Shown: positions 8,357-20,466 of the stretch, in pieces
How positions within the stretch are numbered: the first letter of the stretch is position 1
Layout: every line of letters starts with the position of its first letter
Origin: Comamonadaceae bacterium
GTDB lineage: Bacteria; Pseudomonadota; Gammaproteobacteria; Burkholderiales; Burkholderiaceae_C
NCBI GenBank assembly: GCA_947454955.1
Contig: CANGLW010000010.1
Span: forward strand, 20,264-84,263
Direction of reading: 5' to 3'
Length of the DNA: 64,000 nucleotides
Program-made: the position numbers and the translations under genes
The notes under the pieces: model-generated
The model's input: the letters and a program-made list of their open reading frames with translations, nothing else
What the model was told of the DNA's origin: nothing
Databases searched by the model: none

Positions 8357-9031
8357 TCATAACAAACCTTGTTCTGCCATCGAGAGGCTTTGGCCCGGGC
8401 TCACAATCACATGGTCCAACACCCGCACATCCACCAGCGCCAAGGCGGCTTTGAGGGTTTGGGTGAGCATCTCGTCGGCGCGTGATGCCTGCACCGAGCC
8501 GCTGGGGTGGTTGTGGGCCAACACCACCGCACTGGCATGGTGGTGCAAGGCGCGCACCACCACCTCGCGCGGGTACACGCTGGTTTGACTCAGCGTGCCG
8601 CGAAACATTTCTTCCAACGCGATCAGCTTGTGTTGCGCATCCAAAAACACCACCGCAAACACCTCGTGGCTTCGCCGGCCAATCTGCAACTGCAGATAGT
8701 CTTTGACCGCTTGCGGGGAATCCAGGGCGGCGCGCTCACGCAGGGTTTGGGCCAGGGCGCGCCTGGCGAGTTCAAGCACCGCTTGCAGCTCAGCTTGTTT
8801 GGCTGGCCCCAGGCCTTTGATGGCTCTCAAATCGTTGCTGGGGGCGTTCAAGAGGCCGGCAATGCCCCCGAATTGGTCACTCAGTTCCTGGGCCAGGTGC
8901 AAGACGCTTTTGCCCGCTGTGCCGGTGCGCAGCAGCAGGGCCAGCAACTCGGCGTCACTCAAGGCGCCAGGGCCACGCGCGAGCAGTTTTTCGCGGGGTC
9001 GGGCTTCCTGGGGAAGGTCTTTGAGGGACAT
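8357..9031 (-). CDS. radC: RadC family (UPF0758) JAB/MPN-domain protein
   Basis: A 224-residue protein of the usual length for chromosomal RadC. It has an N-terminal helix-hairpin-helix-like region ([15 protein letters not shown], ~residues 68-85) and a C-terminal JAMM metal-binding domain with [18 protein letters not shown] and [14 protein letters not shown] (~residue 172). Despite the name, its repair role is not established. It is divergent from the FKBP gene with 53 bases between the starts. Confidence 0.93.
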   Translation of the reverse strand: MSLKDLPQEARPREKLLARGPGALSDAELLALLLRTGTAGKSVLHLAQELSDQFGGIAGLLNAPSNDLRAIKGLGPAKQAELQAVLELARRALAQTLRERAALDSPQAVKDYLQLQIGRRSHEVFAVVFLDAQHKLIALEEMFRGTLSQTSVYPREVVVRALHHHASAVVLAHNHPSGSVQASRADEMLTQTLKAALALVDVRVLDHVIVSPGQSLSMAEQGLL

Positions 9032-9084
9032 GCGGTGGCCGGACAGGAAGGTTTTTACAATAAAGGCAGTTTATCGAGACTTTC

Positions 9085-9539
9085 ATGACCACACCGCTTC
9101 CCCGTGTACAACCCAATTCCTTCCTGACCCTGCATTACCGCCTGGCAGGACCGGCGGGCGACATCATCAACACCTTCGGGGGGCAGCCTGCCACTTTGTC
9201 ACTGGGCACCGGTGAGTTGTCACCTGCCATGGAGCAGGCCATGTTGGGCCTGGAAGAGGGGCAGCGCCAAAGTTTTGACCTGGCCGCCGGCGCCGCCTTT
9301 GGCGAGCGCAACCCCGACATGCAGCAGTGGTTGGCGCGCAAAGTGCTCACCGACATGGGCGACCCCATGGAAGAATACCGGGAGGGTGATGTGGTGAAGT
9401 TCCCCACGCCCGATGGCGCCGGCAGCTTTGCCGGTGTGGTGCTCAAGGTCCGCGAGGACGGTGCGGTACTGTTCGATTTCAACCACCCGCTGGCCGGGCA
9501 ACCCGTCACCTTCGAGGTGCATGTGCTGGGAGTTTTGTG

Positions 9540-9540
<1 letters not shown>
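9085..9540 (+). CDS. fkpB: FKBP-type peptidyl-prolyl isomerase, SlpA/FkpB type
   Basis: A 151-residue SlyD-like FKBP with the inserted chaperone flap. Segments seen: LTLHYRLAGPAGDIINTFGG, LGTGELSPAMEQAMLGLEEGQ, then the flap, and VLFDFNHPLAGQPVTFEVHVLGV at the end. It catalyses proline isomerisation and assists folding in the cytoplasm. The stop TGA overlaps the ispH ATG (TGATG), giving the fkpB-ispH pair that is conserved in proteobacteria, which supports both calls. Confidence 0.92.
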
Positions 9541-12263
<2,723 letters not shown>

Positions 12264-12295
12264 CAAGATCTCCTGGTAAATTTTCGGTTGTGGAC

Positions 12296-13363
12296 TCATT
12301 GCACCAAGGCCACAGACTTCACCTGTGCCCACACCGCCATGCCTTGCTGGAGGGCCAATTGGTGAATCGCTTTGTTGGTCAGTCTTGCTATCAAATAAGT
12401 AGCGTTTAATCGAATTCGGATCAAGGATTGTGAAGGATGTTCGTCTTGAACGATGGCATCGATCACACCTTCGAGCTGATTTTGTATGCTGGTGTTTTGC
12501 GGCGCCTGGGTGGCTACGCTCACATCGCGGGCCAGCACCCGCAGGCGCACTTTTTGTCCGGTGCTCAAACCATCGTCGCGCACCCACAAACTGCCCCCGG
12601 CAAAGTCCACCCGTGACAGGTGCCAGTTGGGTTCACACAGCGCCACCACGCCCTCGATCAAGGCCGCGACTTCGTGGCCTTGCACCACCGGGTGGTCAAT
12701 GCGGCTGAGCAAGTCGGTGGCGGCGCCCTGGGCCTGCAGTTGCCCGTTGGCCAGTACCACCAGATGGTCAGCGAGCCGCGCAACTTCATCGGCCGAGTGA
12801 GTCACATACAGCATGGGGATGCGCAGCTCATCACGTAACCTCTCTAACCAAGGCAAGATGTCTTGGCGGCGCGCGTGGTCGATGGCAGACAAAGGCTCAT
12901 CGAGCAACAACACACGCGGCTGCGTGGCCAAGGCGCGCGCGATGGCCACACGCTGACGCTCACCACCCGAGAGCTGCTGCACCCGGCGTTGCAGCAGATG
13001 ACCGATGCCCAGCAGGTCGATGACCTCAGGCGAGACATCGTGGCGCTGCCCCAGTCGTTGCAGGCCAAACCTCAGGTTACCCATGACGTCCAGGTGCTCA
13101 AACAAGCTGGCTTCTTGGAACACATAGCCCAGTCGGCGCTGCCAGGTGGGCATGAAGATGCCACGCTGATCGTCTTGCCAAATTTCATCACCGATTTGCA
13201 CCCGGCCTTGTGCTCGTTCCAAACCTGCAACACAACGCAACAGCGTGGTTTTGCCCGAGCCCGATGCCCCAAATAAGACGGTGATGCCACGCTCGGGCCA
13301 CTGCAGATCGAGCTTGAGTTCAAAGCCCGCACGCGGCAGGTGCAGCGAGAGTTGGTGGCTCAT
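12296..13363 (-). CDS. modC: Molybdate ABC transporter ATP-binding protein
   Basis: A 355-residue ATPase. Walker [13 protein letters not shown] (~31-42), signature [15 protein letters not shown] (~133), Walker [13 protein letters not shown], and the H-loop in [14 protein letters not shown]. The C-terminal ~100 residues form a Mop/TOBE-type domain that binds oxyanion ([13 protein letters not shown] and [21 protein letters not shown]), which separates ModC from sulfate or iron ATPases. Its start overlaps the modB stop by 4 bases. Confidence 0.93.
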   Translation of the reverse strand: MSHQLSLHLPRAGFELKLDLQWPERGITVLFGASGSGKTTLLRCVAGLERAQGRVQIGDEIWQDDQRGIFMPTWQRRLGYVFQEASLFEHLDVMGNLRFGLQRLGQRHDVSPEVIDLLGIGHLLQRRVQQLSGGERQRVAIARALATQPRVLLLDEPLSAIDHARRQDILPWLERLRDELRIPMLYVTHSADEVARLADHLVVLANGQLQAQGAATDLLSRIDHPVVQGHEVAALIEGVVALCEPNWHLSRVDFAGGSLWVRDDGLSTGQKVRLRVLARDVSVATQAPQNTSIQNQLEGVIDAIVQDEHPSQSLIRIRLNATYLIARLTNKAIHQLALQQGMAVWAQVKSVALVQ

Positions 13364-14037
13364 GGCGTGACCTTGGAGGCACGGCTGCGCAGCACAGCCA
13401 GCACCATCAGCACCGCAAAAGAAAACACCAACATGCCTGCAGCCAGCGCATGGGCCTGGGCGTATTCCATGGCTTCCACATGGCCGTAAATTTGGGTGGA
13501 GATCACCCGCGTTTGGCCTGGGATGTTGCCGCCAATCATCAGCACCACACCGAACTCACCCACCGTGTGGGCAAAGCTCAAAATGGCCGCGGTCAGCAAA
13601 CCTGGTTTGGCCAGGGGCAGGGCCACGCTGAAAAACGCATCGAGCGGTTTGGCACCCAGCGTGGCGGCCACTTCCATGGGGCGCGTGCCCATGGCCTCAA
13701 ACGCATGCTGGATGGGCTGCACCGCAAAAGGCAGCGAAAAAATGACGGCCCCGATCACCAGACCACTGAAGGTGAAAGACAGCACGCCCCAACCCAATGC
13801 CTGCGTGAGTTGCCCAAGCATGCCTTGGGGCCCCATCAACACCAGCAAGTAAAAGCCCAACACCGTGGGGGGAAGCACCAAGGGCAGGGTGAGCACGGCG
13901 GAGATGGGTGCGCGCCAAACCGAGCGCGTGCGCGACAACCACCAAGCCACCGGCGTGGCCAGGAGCAAGAGCAGGGCCGTGCTGGTGGCCGCCAGTTGCA
14001 GGGTGAGCCAAATGGCAGGCCAGGCTTGCGGGCTCAT
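13360..14037 (-). CDS. modB: Molybdate ABC transporter permease
   Basis: A 225-residue inner-membrane permease with five to six hydrophobic helices and the EAA-type loop [27 protein letters not shown] (split here as residues ~140-166), which contacts Mod[22 protein letters not shown] is characteristic of ModB. The binding-protein gene modA, normally directly upstream, is absent; a MerR-type regulator starts divergently 126 bases away instead. Molybdate supply fits the two molybdenum enzymes in this window. Confidence 0.93.
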   Translation of the reverse strand: MSPQAWPAIWLTLQLAATSTALLLLLATPVAWWLSRTRSVWRAPISAVLTLPLVLPPTVLGFYLLVLMGPQGMLGQLTQALGWGVLSFTFSGLVIGAVIFSLPFAVQPIQHAFEAMGTRPMEVAATLGAKPLDAFFSVALPLAKPGLLTAAILSFAHTVGEFGVVLMIGGNIPGQTRVISTQIYGHVEAMEYAQAHALAAGMLVFSFAVLMVLAVLRSRASKVTP

Positions 14038-14163
14038 GTGGGGGTGTCCAAGGGTGTCGCGGAAGGCATGTCGTCACAGAGTTTATCAACCGCTACCCTT
14101 GGCGCTTGGAAAGACCTTGGGCAAGTGGGCGGCTATACCGCAGAATGTGTTCAGAGGTTCACC

Positions 14164-15150
14164 ATGAAGCATCCCCAGCCTGACCCCTTGCTCTACCGCA
14201 TCGGCGCCCTGTCCAAACTCACCGGTATACCGGTGACCACCTTGCGTGTGTGGGAGACCCGCTATGGCGCCTTCACGCCCGAGAAGACCAGCGGGCGACA
14301 CCGGCTTTACAAAGAACAAGATGTGTTGCGAGCGCAACTCTTCAAGCAACTCACCGCCGATGGCCATGCCATCAGCACCTTGGCTAACCTGGACCTGACC
14401 CAACTCAGTGCCTTGCGCAATGAACTACGCTCAGCCCACATGAGTCGGGTACAGCAGCAGCTCGATGCACAAACCGTCACCATGGCGGTGGTGGGCTTGG
14501 GGCTGGCCGGGCGCATCGAGTCGACCAAGTTCACCTTGAAATTTTTGAGCCATGCCATCAAGGTCAGCGATGTTTACACCGACCTGGCTGAGCTGGCGCA
14601 AAAGCCTTTGCAGGGCGAGCCCAACATCCTGCTCATCAAGGTGCATGTGTTGGACGATGCCGCGCTGAGCCTGGTGCAAACGGCTTCTCAACAGCACCCG
14701 CTGCTGCAGGTCATTGTGATTTACAGCTACGGCATGGAAGTCACCTTGGCTTTGTGGCGCGCGCAAGGGTGGGTGGTGCGGCGCGAGCCCATGAGTGATG
14801 AGGACTTGGCCGAGTTGGTCAGCTCGGTGCTGATTGTCGATGCGGCACGGTCCATGGGCGGGCTGGCTGCCAGCAGTTTGATCCCTGCGCGGCGATACGA
14901 CGATGCGGTGTTGGCCCAGGTGGCTGGCATGAGCACCTCGGTGCTGTGTGCCTGCCCGCAGCATGTGGCTGAGTTGATTTTGCAACTGGCCAGCTTTGAG
15001 GCCTATTGCCATTCATGCCTGAGCCGCAATGCCAACGACGCGCATTTGCACGCGTTTTTGGCCTCGGTCTCAGGTTCAGCGCGGGCTTTGTTTGAACGCG
15101 CGCTGGAGAAGGTCGCCGAGCATGAGGGGATCAAGCTCGGCGGGGTTTGA
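14164..15150 (+). CDS. MerR-family regulator with a long C-terminal domain
   Basis: A 328-residue protein. Residues ~12-80 are a MerR winged helix (YRIGALSKLTGIPVTTLRVW, ETRYGAFTPEKTSGRHRLY). Residues ~95-240 look like a Rossmann-type fold resembling cobalamin-binding domains (AVVGLGLAGRIES, PNILLIKVHVLDD, QVIVIYSYGMEVTLALW), but the DxHxxG motif that ligates B12 is absent. The last ~80 residues contain CACPQH and FEAYCHSCLSRN, a Cys/His group that could bind metal or haem. The frame is open upstream; ATG 14164 is chosen as the first Met before the HTH. It is divergent from modB. CarH/LitR-like photoreception is possible but not supported by the missing motif. Confidence 0.8.
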   Translation: MKHPQPDPLLYRIGALSKLTGIPVTTLRVWETRYGAFTPEKTSGRHRLYKEQDVLRAQLFKQLTADGHAISTLANLDLTQLSALRNELRSAHMSRVQQQLDAQTVTMAVVGLGLAGRIESTKFTLKFLSHAIKVSDVYTDLAELAQKPLQGEPNILLIKVHVLDDAALSLVQTASQQHPLLQVIVIYSYGMEVTLALWRAQGWVVRREPMSDEDLAELVSSVLIVDAARSMGGLAASSLIPARRYDDAVLAQVAGMSTSVLCACPQHVAELILQLASFEAYCHSCLSRNANDAHLHAFLASVSGSARALFERALEKVAEHEGIKLGGV

Positions 15151-15154
15151 ACCT

Positions 15155-15781
15155 TCAGGCAGGCTGGGGCGCTTTCATGCGCTCAAAAATCGCTGCGAGT
15201 TCTTCGTTCAAGATCAAACCATTGCGGCTGACCTGGTTGAGCAAAGTCATCAAGCCATCGTCACCGGTCAAGCCAGCCATGGCGGCAGGTTGGGTGCGCA
15301 TCGCGGCATCGGTGATGAGTTCCATCGCGTGCAAGGCATCGGCCGCATTGAGGGAGTTCTCACCGGTGAAACTGGTGTGTGCGTTGTGCGCGGCCACGGC
15401 GCGTTGGCACATCAGCGCCAGGCTGTGGTCAGCGCCGTACATGCTGATGGCTTCGCCGCTGCACTGAGCGCGCAAGGTGTAGCCGTATTTGCCTTTTTGG
15501 CCTTCAAAGGATGCGAGCTGTTCCAGCGCCCACGATTGGGTGGCCGGATGGTTGCCTTGCATGAAGGCCAGCAGGGTTTTCTCAGTCACCACCCACACGC
15601 CACGACCAGCACCCACCACGCGGCCAATGGCATAAGCTTGGATGCGCTCACCGGGAGGCAGCATCTTGCGAACAGCTTCAATGTCCTGCGCGCCGAGGTG
15701 CTGTTTGGCGTAAGGGTTGCTGCCTTCGATGAAGATCTCCACGAGATCGTTGCCGTATTTGAGGGTGTTAAAAATTTGCAT
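15155..15781 (-). CDS. Hypothetical protein with a PH-like (YokE-type) domain
   Basis: A 208-residue soluble protein. Residues ~35-110 (LPPGERIQAYAIGRVVGAGR, GVWVVTEKTLLAFMQ) resemble bacterial PH-like domains in which a beta-sandwich binds lipid or a partner. The C-terminal ~90 residues are helical (ALMCQRAVAAHNAHTSF, AMAGLTGDDGLMTLLNQV) and may hold a short coiled coil. No signal or membrane helix. It converges on the MerR gene, ending 4 bases after it. Function unknown. Confidence 0.7.
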   Translation of the reverse strand: MQIFNTLKYGNDLVEIFIEGSNPYAKQHLGAQDIEAVRKMLPPGERIQAYAIGRVVGAGRGVWVVTEKTLLAFMQGNHPATQSWALEQLASFEGQKGKYGYTLRAQCSGEAISMYGADHSLALMCQRAVAAHNAHTSFTGENSLNAADALHAMELITDAAMRTQPAAMAGLTGDDGLMTLLNQVSRNGLILNEELAAIFERMKAPQPA

Positions 15782-15886
15782 GGTCAGTGTCCTGTATCCC
15801 CTTGATCTTGCCTCATATTGTTGATTTTCACGATTTGTATCGATTTTGACGATCAGAGTTCTTGGTTATATCTACGCAAAATCAAC

Positions 15887-16795
15887 TCAAGCGGGTGCGG
15901 TCTGACCCACCTCGAAGTTAGCCAAGGTCTCCAGGGCTTTGACCATGGCCGAGTGGTCCCAGGCTTTACCGCCATGCGCTGCGCAGGCGCTGAAGAGCTC
16001 TTGGGCTGTTGCTGTGTTGGGTAACGAAACCCCCAGGCTGCGGGCACTGGACAGGGCGAGGTTGAGGTCCTTCTGATGGAGTTCAATGCGAAAGCCCGGG
16101 TCGAAGGTGCGTTTGATCATGCGCTCGCCATGCACCTCCAGAATGCGGCTGGCTGCAAAGCCACCCATCAGCGCTTGACGAACTTTGGCCGGGTCTGCCC
16201 CCGCTTTGGCAGCAAACAGCAAAGCTTCGGCGACCGCCTCGATGTTGAGGGCCACGATGATCTGGTTGGCGACTTTGGCGGTTTGCCCGTCGCCGTTGCC
16301 GCCGATCAAGGTGATGTTCTTGCCCATGAGCTCGAACAAAGGCTTGACCCGATCGAACGCGCTTTGCGGCCCACCCACCATGATGGTGAGGGTGGCGTTG
16401 CGTGCACCCACTTCGCCCCCAGAGACTGGCGCGTCCAAGTACTGGCAGCCTAGGGCTTCGATACTTTGCGCAAAAGTTTTGGTGGCCATGGGCGAGATGG
16501 AACTCATGTCCACCACGACCTTGCCTGCGCTCAAACCTGCAGCGATGCCGGAAGGGCCAAACAGCACCTTCTCGACATCGGGCGTGTCGGGCAGCATGGT
16601 GATGATGATGTCGGCGTGCTGTGCGACCTCTTGGGCACTGGCGCAAGCATGGGCTGAGGTTTGTGAGATGGCCTCAGGCACTTTGCTGCGGGTGTGGACA
16701 TACAACTGGTGACCCGCTTGAATGAGGTGTTGCGCCATGGGCGCACCCATGATGCCCAGACCCACAAAGCCGATGCGTGATGGTTCTTGTGCCAT
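15887..16795 (-). CDS. glxR: 2-hydroxy-3-oxopropionate (tartronate semialdehyde) reductase
   Basis: A 302-residue NAD(P)H enzyme of the beta-hydroxyacid dehydrogenase family, reducing tartronate semialdehyde to D-glycerate. N-terminal Rossmann motif FVGLGIMGAPMAQHLI, substrate motif DAPVSGGEVGARNATLTIMVGG (~residues 122-143), and catalytic Lys in GGNGDGQTAKVANQ (~171). It is third in the operon gcl-hyi-glxR, 21 bases after hyi, and the pathway order supports the specific substrate over other family members. Confidence 0.92.
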   Translation of the reverse strand: MAQEPSRIGFVGLGIMGAPMAQHLIQAGHQLYVHTRSKVPEAISQTSAHACASAQEVAQHADIIITMLPDTPDVEKVLFGPSGIAAGLSAGKVVVDMSSISPMATKTFAQSIEALGCQYLDAPVSGGEVGARNATLTIMVGGPQSAFDRVKPLFELMGKNITLIGGNGDGQTAKVANQIIVALNIEAVAEALLFAAKAGADPAKVRQALMGGFAASRILEVHGERMIKRTFDPGFRIELHQKDLNLALSSARSLGVSLPNTATAQELFSACAAHGGKAWDHSAMVKALETLANFEVGQTAPA

Positions 16796-16816
16796 GAAAA
16801 TTCCTTATAGATCAGC

Positions 16817-17596
16817 TCAAGCTGCCAGTTTTTCGCGCCAGCCTAAGCCGTCTTCGGTCTTGCCCGCAGGTTTGTATTCGCAGCCAATCCAGCCTTGGTA
16901 GCCAATGCGTTCGAGGTGCTTGAACAAAAAGGTGTAGTTCATCTCGCCACTGCCAGGCTCGTTGCGCCCGGGGTTGTCGGCCAGCTGAATATGCGCGATG
17001 CGACCCAGGTGTTTTTGTACCGTGCTGGCCAGCTCACCTTCCATGCGCTGCGCATGGTAGAGGTCATATTGCACGTAGGCATTGTCTACACCCACCTCGT
17101 CCAATATCTCCAAAGCCTGGGCTGTGCGGTTGAGGTAGAAGCCCGGAATGTCAAAGGTGTTGATGGGTTCGATCAACAGCTTGAGCCCGGCAGCCTTCAG
17201 CACCTTGGCGGCGTAACGCAGGTTGTCGATCAAGGTTTGTTTCAACGCTGCAGCCTCGACACCTTGGGGCACCTTGCCCGCCAGGCAATTGAGCTGCTGC
17301 ACACCCAGCACATGCGCATATTGCACGGCTTGGTGGACACCTGCTCGGAACTCATCCACCCGGTCGGGCAAGCACGCAATGCCGCGCTCACCCGCCTCCC
17401 AGTTGCCAGCCGGTAGGTTGTGTAAAACCAGGGTGAGGTTGTTGCTTCGCAGTTTCTCGCGTATCACCTCGGCAGGCCAGGCATACGGGAAAAGAAACTC
17501 CACCGCAGTGAAGCCTGATTTGGCAGCGAGTTCGAAGCGATCCAGAAACGGTGCTTCTGTGAAAAGCATGCTGAGGTTGGCGGCAAATTTCGTCAT
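16817..17596 (-). CDS. hyi: Hydroxypyruvate isomerase
   Basis: A 259-residue TIM-barrel protein of the xylose-isomerase-like superfamily, interconverting hydroxypyruvate and tartronate semialdehyde. Visible segments: KFAANLSMLFTEAPFLDRF at the start, LLIEPINTFDIPGFYL with a metal-binding Glu (~residue 142), QYDLYHAQRMEGEL, HIQLADNPGRNEPGSGEMNY and GCEYKPAG with a second catalytic Glu. Length equals E. coli Hyi (258). It sits 18 bases after gcl. Confidence 0.93.
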   Translation of the reverse strand: MTKFAANLSMLFTEAPFLDRFELAAKSGFTAVEFLFPYAWPAEVIREKLRSNNLTLVLHNLPAGNWEAGERGIACLPDRVDEFRAGVHQAVQYAHVLGVQQLNCLAGKVPQGVEAAALKQTLIDNLRYAAKVLKAAGLKLLIEPINTFDIPGFYLNRTAQALEILDEVGVDNAYVQYDLYHAQRMEGELASTVQKHLGRIAHIQLADNPGRNEPGSGEMNYTFLFKHLERIGYQGWIGCEYKPAGKTEDGLGWREKLAA

Positions 17597-17614
17597 GGTG
17601 TTGTCCTGGACCGA

Positions 17615-19405
17615 TCAATCCAACAGGCCAGCCAACTCAAGGCCCTTGGCGCCCGCGGGGTGACGGCAGTCCACTTCTTCAAATTCATTGATGGCATTGA
17701 TCTCGGTGCCCATCGCGATGTTGGTGACCTTCTCCAGAATCACCTCCACCACCACCGGCACGCGGAACTCTTGCGCCATCGCTTGAGCCTGCTTGAGGGC
17801 AGAGCCGATCTTGGCCGGGTCGGTCACGCGCATCGATTTGCAACCCAGGCCCTGGACGACAGCCTGGTGATCCACGCCGTAGCCTTTGAGGGCTGGGTCT
17901 TCCACGTTTTGGTTGTCAAAGGCCAATTGCACGCAGAAGTCCATGTCGAAGTTGCGTTGGGCTTGTCGGATCAAACCCAGGTAGCTGTTGTTCACCAGCA
18001 CTTGCACATAGGGCAATCGGAATTGCGCGCCCACAGCCAGTTCTTCAATCAAAAACTGGAAGTCGTAGTCACCCGACAAGCCCACCACGGTGCGTGTGGG
18101 GTCAGCCGCCACCACGCCCAGCGCGGCAGGAATCGTCCAACCCAAGGGGCCGGCTTGGCCGCAGTTGATCCATTGGCGGGGGCCATACACATGCAGGAAC
18201 TGAGCACCTGCAATTTGCGACAGACCAATCGTGGAAACGTAGATGGTGTCGCGCGGGAAGGCAGCATTCATTTCCTCGTACACACGCATCGGCTTGATCG
18301 GTGTTTCGGTGAAATGCGATTTGCGGTGCATGAGTTGTTTGCGCTCAGCGCAACGATCCGCCCAATCGGTGTAGTTCTTGAGCGTGCCGGCAGCTTGCCG
18401 ATCGCGCGCGGCTTGCACCAGCAATTCCAACGCGGCTTTGGCATCACTCACGATGCCATAGTCGGGCATGAACACGCGGCCGATTTGCGTGGGTTCGATG
18501 TCGATGTGCACAAAGGTGCGGCCCTTGCAATAGACCTCGGTAGAGCCGGTGTGGCGGTTGGCCCAACGGTTACCAATGCCCAGCACAAAGTCGCTGGCCA
18601 GCATGGTGGCATTGCCATAGCGGTGGCTGGTTTGCAAACCCACCATGCCTGCCATGAGCGGGTGGTCATCAGGAATGCTGCCCCAACCCATCAGGGTGGG
18701 AATGACGGGCACGCCCGTGATTTCCGCAAACTCCACCAGCAGGTCGGCAGCGTCGGCGTTGATGATGCCGCCACCCGCCACGATCAAAGGCTTCTCGCTG
18801 GCCAAAAGCATGTCCAGGGCTTTGTCAACTTGCTTGCGGTTCGCTGCAGGTTTGTAAACCGGCAGAGGTTCGTAGGTGTCGATGTCAAATTCAATCTCCG
18901 CCATTTGCACATCGAAAGGCAAGTCAATCAGCACCGGACCTGGGCGGCCAGAACGCATGAGGTGAAACGCTTGTTGGAAAGCGCGGGGCACCTGAGCGGG
19001 TTCGCGCACGGTCACGCTCCACTTGGTCACGGGTTTGCTGATGGACTCGATGTCCACCGCTTGAAAGTCTTCTTTGTAAAGACGCGCGCGGGGAGCTTGG
19101 CCGGTGATGCACAAGATTGGGATGGAGTCGGCAATGGCCGAGTACAGACCGGTGATCATGTCGGTGCCCGCCGGGCCACTGGTGCCGATGCACACACCGA
19201 TGTTGCCCGCCTTGGCCCGTGTGTAGCCCTCAGCCATGTGGGACGCGCCCTCCACATGTCGTGCCAGCACGTGCGCAATGGACTGACGTTCTTGCAGTGC
19301 AGCATAAAGTGGGTTGATGGCCGCACCGGGCACACCAAAGGCTTGTGTCACGCCTTCTTTTTCCATCACCAGCACAGCGGCCAGTGCAGCTTTCATCTTT
19401 GCCAT
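17615..19405 (-). CDS. gcl: Glyoxylate carboligase
   Basis: A 596-residue TPP enzyme (E. coli Gcl is 593) condensing two glyoxylate molecules to tartronate semialdehyde and CO2. [15 protein letters not shown] has the hydrophobic residue replacing the usual TPP-activating Glu, a hallmark of Gcl. [17 protein letters not shown], the FAD-binding middle domain and the C-terminal TPP/Mg motif [15 protein letters not shown] with [10 protein letters not shown] are present. ATG 19405 was chosen ([11 protein letters not shown]) with GAGGAG upstream; the longer frame has no ribosome site. It heads the operon and is divergent from a LysR gene. Confidence 0.96.
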   Translation of the reverse strand: MAKMKAALAAVLVMEKEGVTQAFGVPGAAINPLYAALQERQSIAHVLARHVEGASHMAEGYTRAKAGNIGVCIGTSGPAGTDMITGLYSAIADSIPILCITGQAPRARLYKEDFQAVDIESISKPVTKWSVTVREPAQVPRAFQQAFHLMRSGRPGPVLIDLPFDVQMAEIEFDIDTYEPLPVYKPAANRKQVDKALDMLLASEKPLIVAGGGIINADAADLLVEFAEITGVPVIPTLMGWGSIPDDHPLMAGMVGLQTSHRYGNATMLASDFVLGIGNRWANRHTGSTEVYCKGRTFVHIDIEPTQIGRVFMPDYGIVSDAKAALELLVQAARDRQAAGTLKNYTDWADRCAERKQLMHRKSHFTETPIKPMRVYEEMNAAFPRDTIYVSTIGLSQIAGAQFLHVYGPRQWINCGQAGPLGWTIPAALGVVAADPTRTVVGLSGDYDFQFLIEELAVGAQFRLPYVQVLVNNSYLGLIRQAQRNFDMDFCVQLAFDNQNVEDPALKGYGVDHQAVVQGLGCKSMRVTDPAKIGSALKQAQAMAQEFRVPVVVEVILEKVTNIAMGTEINAINEFEEVDCRHPAGAKGLELAGLLD

Positions 19406-19488
19406 CGTTATCTCCTCGGGTTTTGAAGTGCTGCGGATGATCGGTCTAATCAAGACGGGATGGAATCCTGTGATTTGGCAAAACGTTT

Positions 19489-19503
19489 ATTCCGTGGTGG
19501 AAT
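19489..19503. promoter_or_regulatory. LysR-type operator between gcl and its divergent regulator
   Basis: Perfect dyad ATTCC-N5-GGAAT containing a T-N11-A LysR box. It lies 84 bases before the gcl start and 34 bases before the LysR ATG, a position suited to control of both genes. A lone GGAAT half-site occurs at 19462-19466. Confidence 0.6.
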
Positions 19504-19536
19504 AGTCCTCTCGTTGGAGCTGTGCGCTTGAACAAC

Positions 19537-20445
19537 ATGGACCGCATACAAAGCATCAAAGTTTTTATTCGGGTGGTCGACTTAGGTTCCTTCAGCAAGG
19601 CCGCTGCTGAGATGGGCATCGGCCAGTCTGCGGTGACCAAACAAGTGGCGCAGCTCGAAGCCAAGTTAGGTTCGCGTCTCTTGCATCGATCCACCCATGG
19701 CGTGAGCCCCACAGAAATCGGCCGGCTGTATTACGAGAAATGCAAACTCATCGCACACCACGTGGATGAAGCCGAGTCGGTCGCTGCGCTCATGCAGTCG
19801 CAATTGCAGGGCAGCTTGCGCATCAGTTCATCGGTGGCTTTTGGCCGGCGTGTGCTCGTGCCTCTGATGGTGAAGTTCATGAAAGAGCACCCCAAGGTGC
19901 AACTCGACATCACCTTCGAAGATCGCTATGTCGATTTGGTGGCGCAAGGCGTTGACTTGGCCATCCGCATGGGGCGACTGGCTGACTCGTCCTTGGGCTC
20001 ACGCTACCTGGGTGTTAATCCCTGGGTGGTGGTGGGCTCGCAGGCTTACCTTGAACAACGTGGCGAGCCACTGTTGCCTGAAGAATTGAGCGCGCATGAC
20101 GCCTTGATTTACAGCACGGTGCAGGGCGATGCACGCTGGTTGCTTACCGGCCAAGACGGGTATGTGCACAGCATCACGGTCAAAGGGCCTCTGCGCTCGA
20201 ACAACCTTTCGGCTTTGCTCTCGGCGGTGCGTTCTGGCATGGGCTTGGCGGCATTGCCCTGGTATGTGGCGCATGAGTCCATCAAAACTGGTGCGGTGCG
20301 ACCGGTGCTGACCAACTGGACTTTGCCATCGCAAGAAATTCATGCGGTGTATTCTTCACCCAGACTGCTGCCTGCCAAGATTCAAACCTTCATTGATTGG
20401 TTGCAAACCGAAATGAAAGACCAATGGTGGACGCGTAGCAACTGA
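19537..20445 (+). CDS. LysR-family regulator, probable regulator of the glyoxylate operon
   Basis: A 302-residue LysR protein. The HTH covers residues ~1-60 (IKVFIRVVDLGSFSKAAAEM, GQSAVTKQVAQLEAKLGSRL), followed by a periplasmic-binding-like effector domain (SSVAFGRRVLVPLM, VDLAIRMGRLADSSLG). Start is uncertain: ATG 19537 gives the family-like MDRIQSIKVF, but TTG 19528 is better spaced from TTGGAGC and GTG 19522 is also in frame. It is divergent from gcl across a 131-base region carrying a LysR-type dyad, so it likely senses a glyoxylate-pathway metabolite. Confidence 0.88.
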   Translation: MDRIQSIKVFIRVVDLGSFSKAAAEMGIGQSAVTKQVAQLEAKLGSRLLHRSTHGVSPTEIGRLYYEKCKLIAHHVDEAESVAALMQSQLQGSLRISSSVAFGRRVLVPLMVKFMKEHPKVQLDITFEDRYVDLVAQGVDLAIRMGRLADSSLGSRYLGVNPWVVVGSQAYLEQRGEPLLPEELSAHDALIYSTVQGDARWLLTGQDGYVHSITVKGPLRSNNLSALLSAVRSGMGLAALPWYVAHESIKTGAVRPVLTNWTLPSQEIHAVYSSPRLLPAKIQTFIDWLQTEMKDQWWTRSN

Positions 20446-20466
20446 AGCTCAATATTCCAAATCAAA

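Noticed and set aside
13450..14163. Upstream extension of the MerR frame by 238 codons
   Set aside because: This part is antisense to modB and reads as low-complexity Gly/His/Gln sequence; the HTH begins just after ATG 14164.
17660..19426. 588-codon open frame opposite gcl
   Set aside because: It is the complement of a clearly conserved gene in GC-rich sequence; the product is His/Gly/Gln-rich with no domain and no ribosome site.
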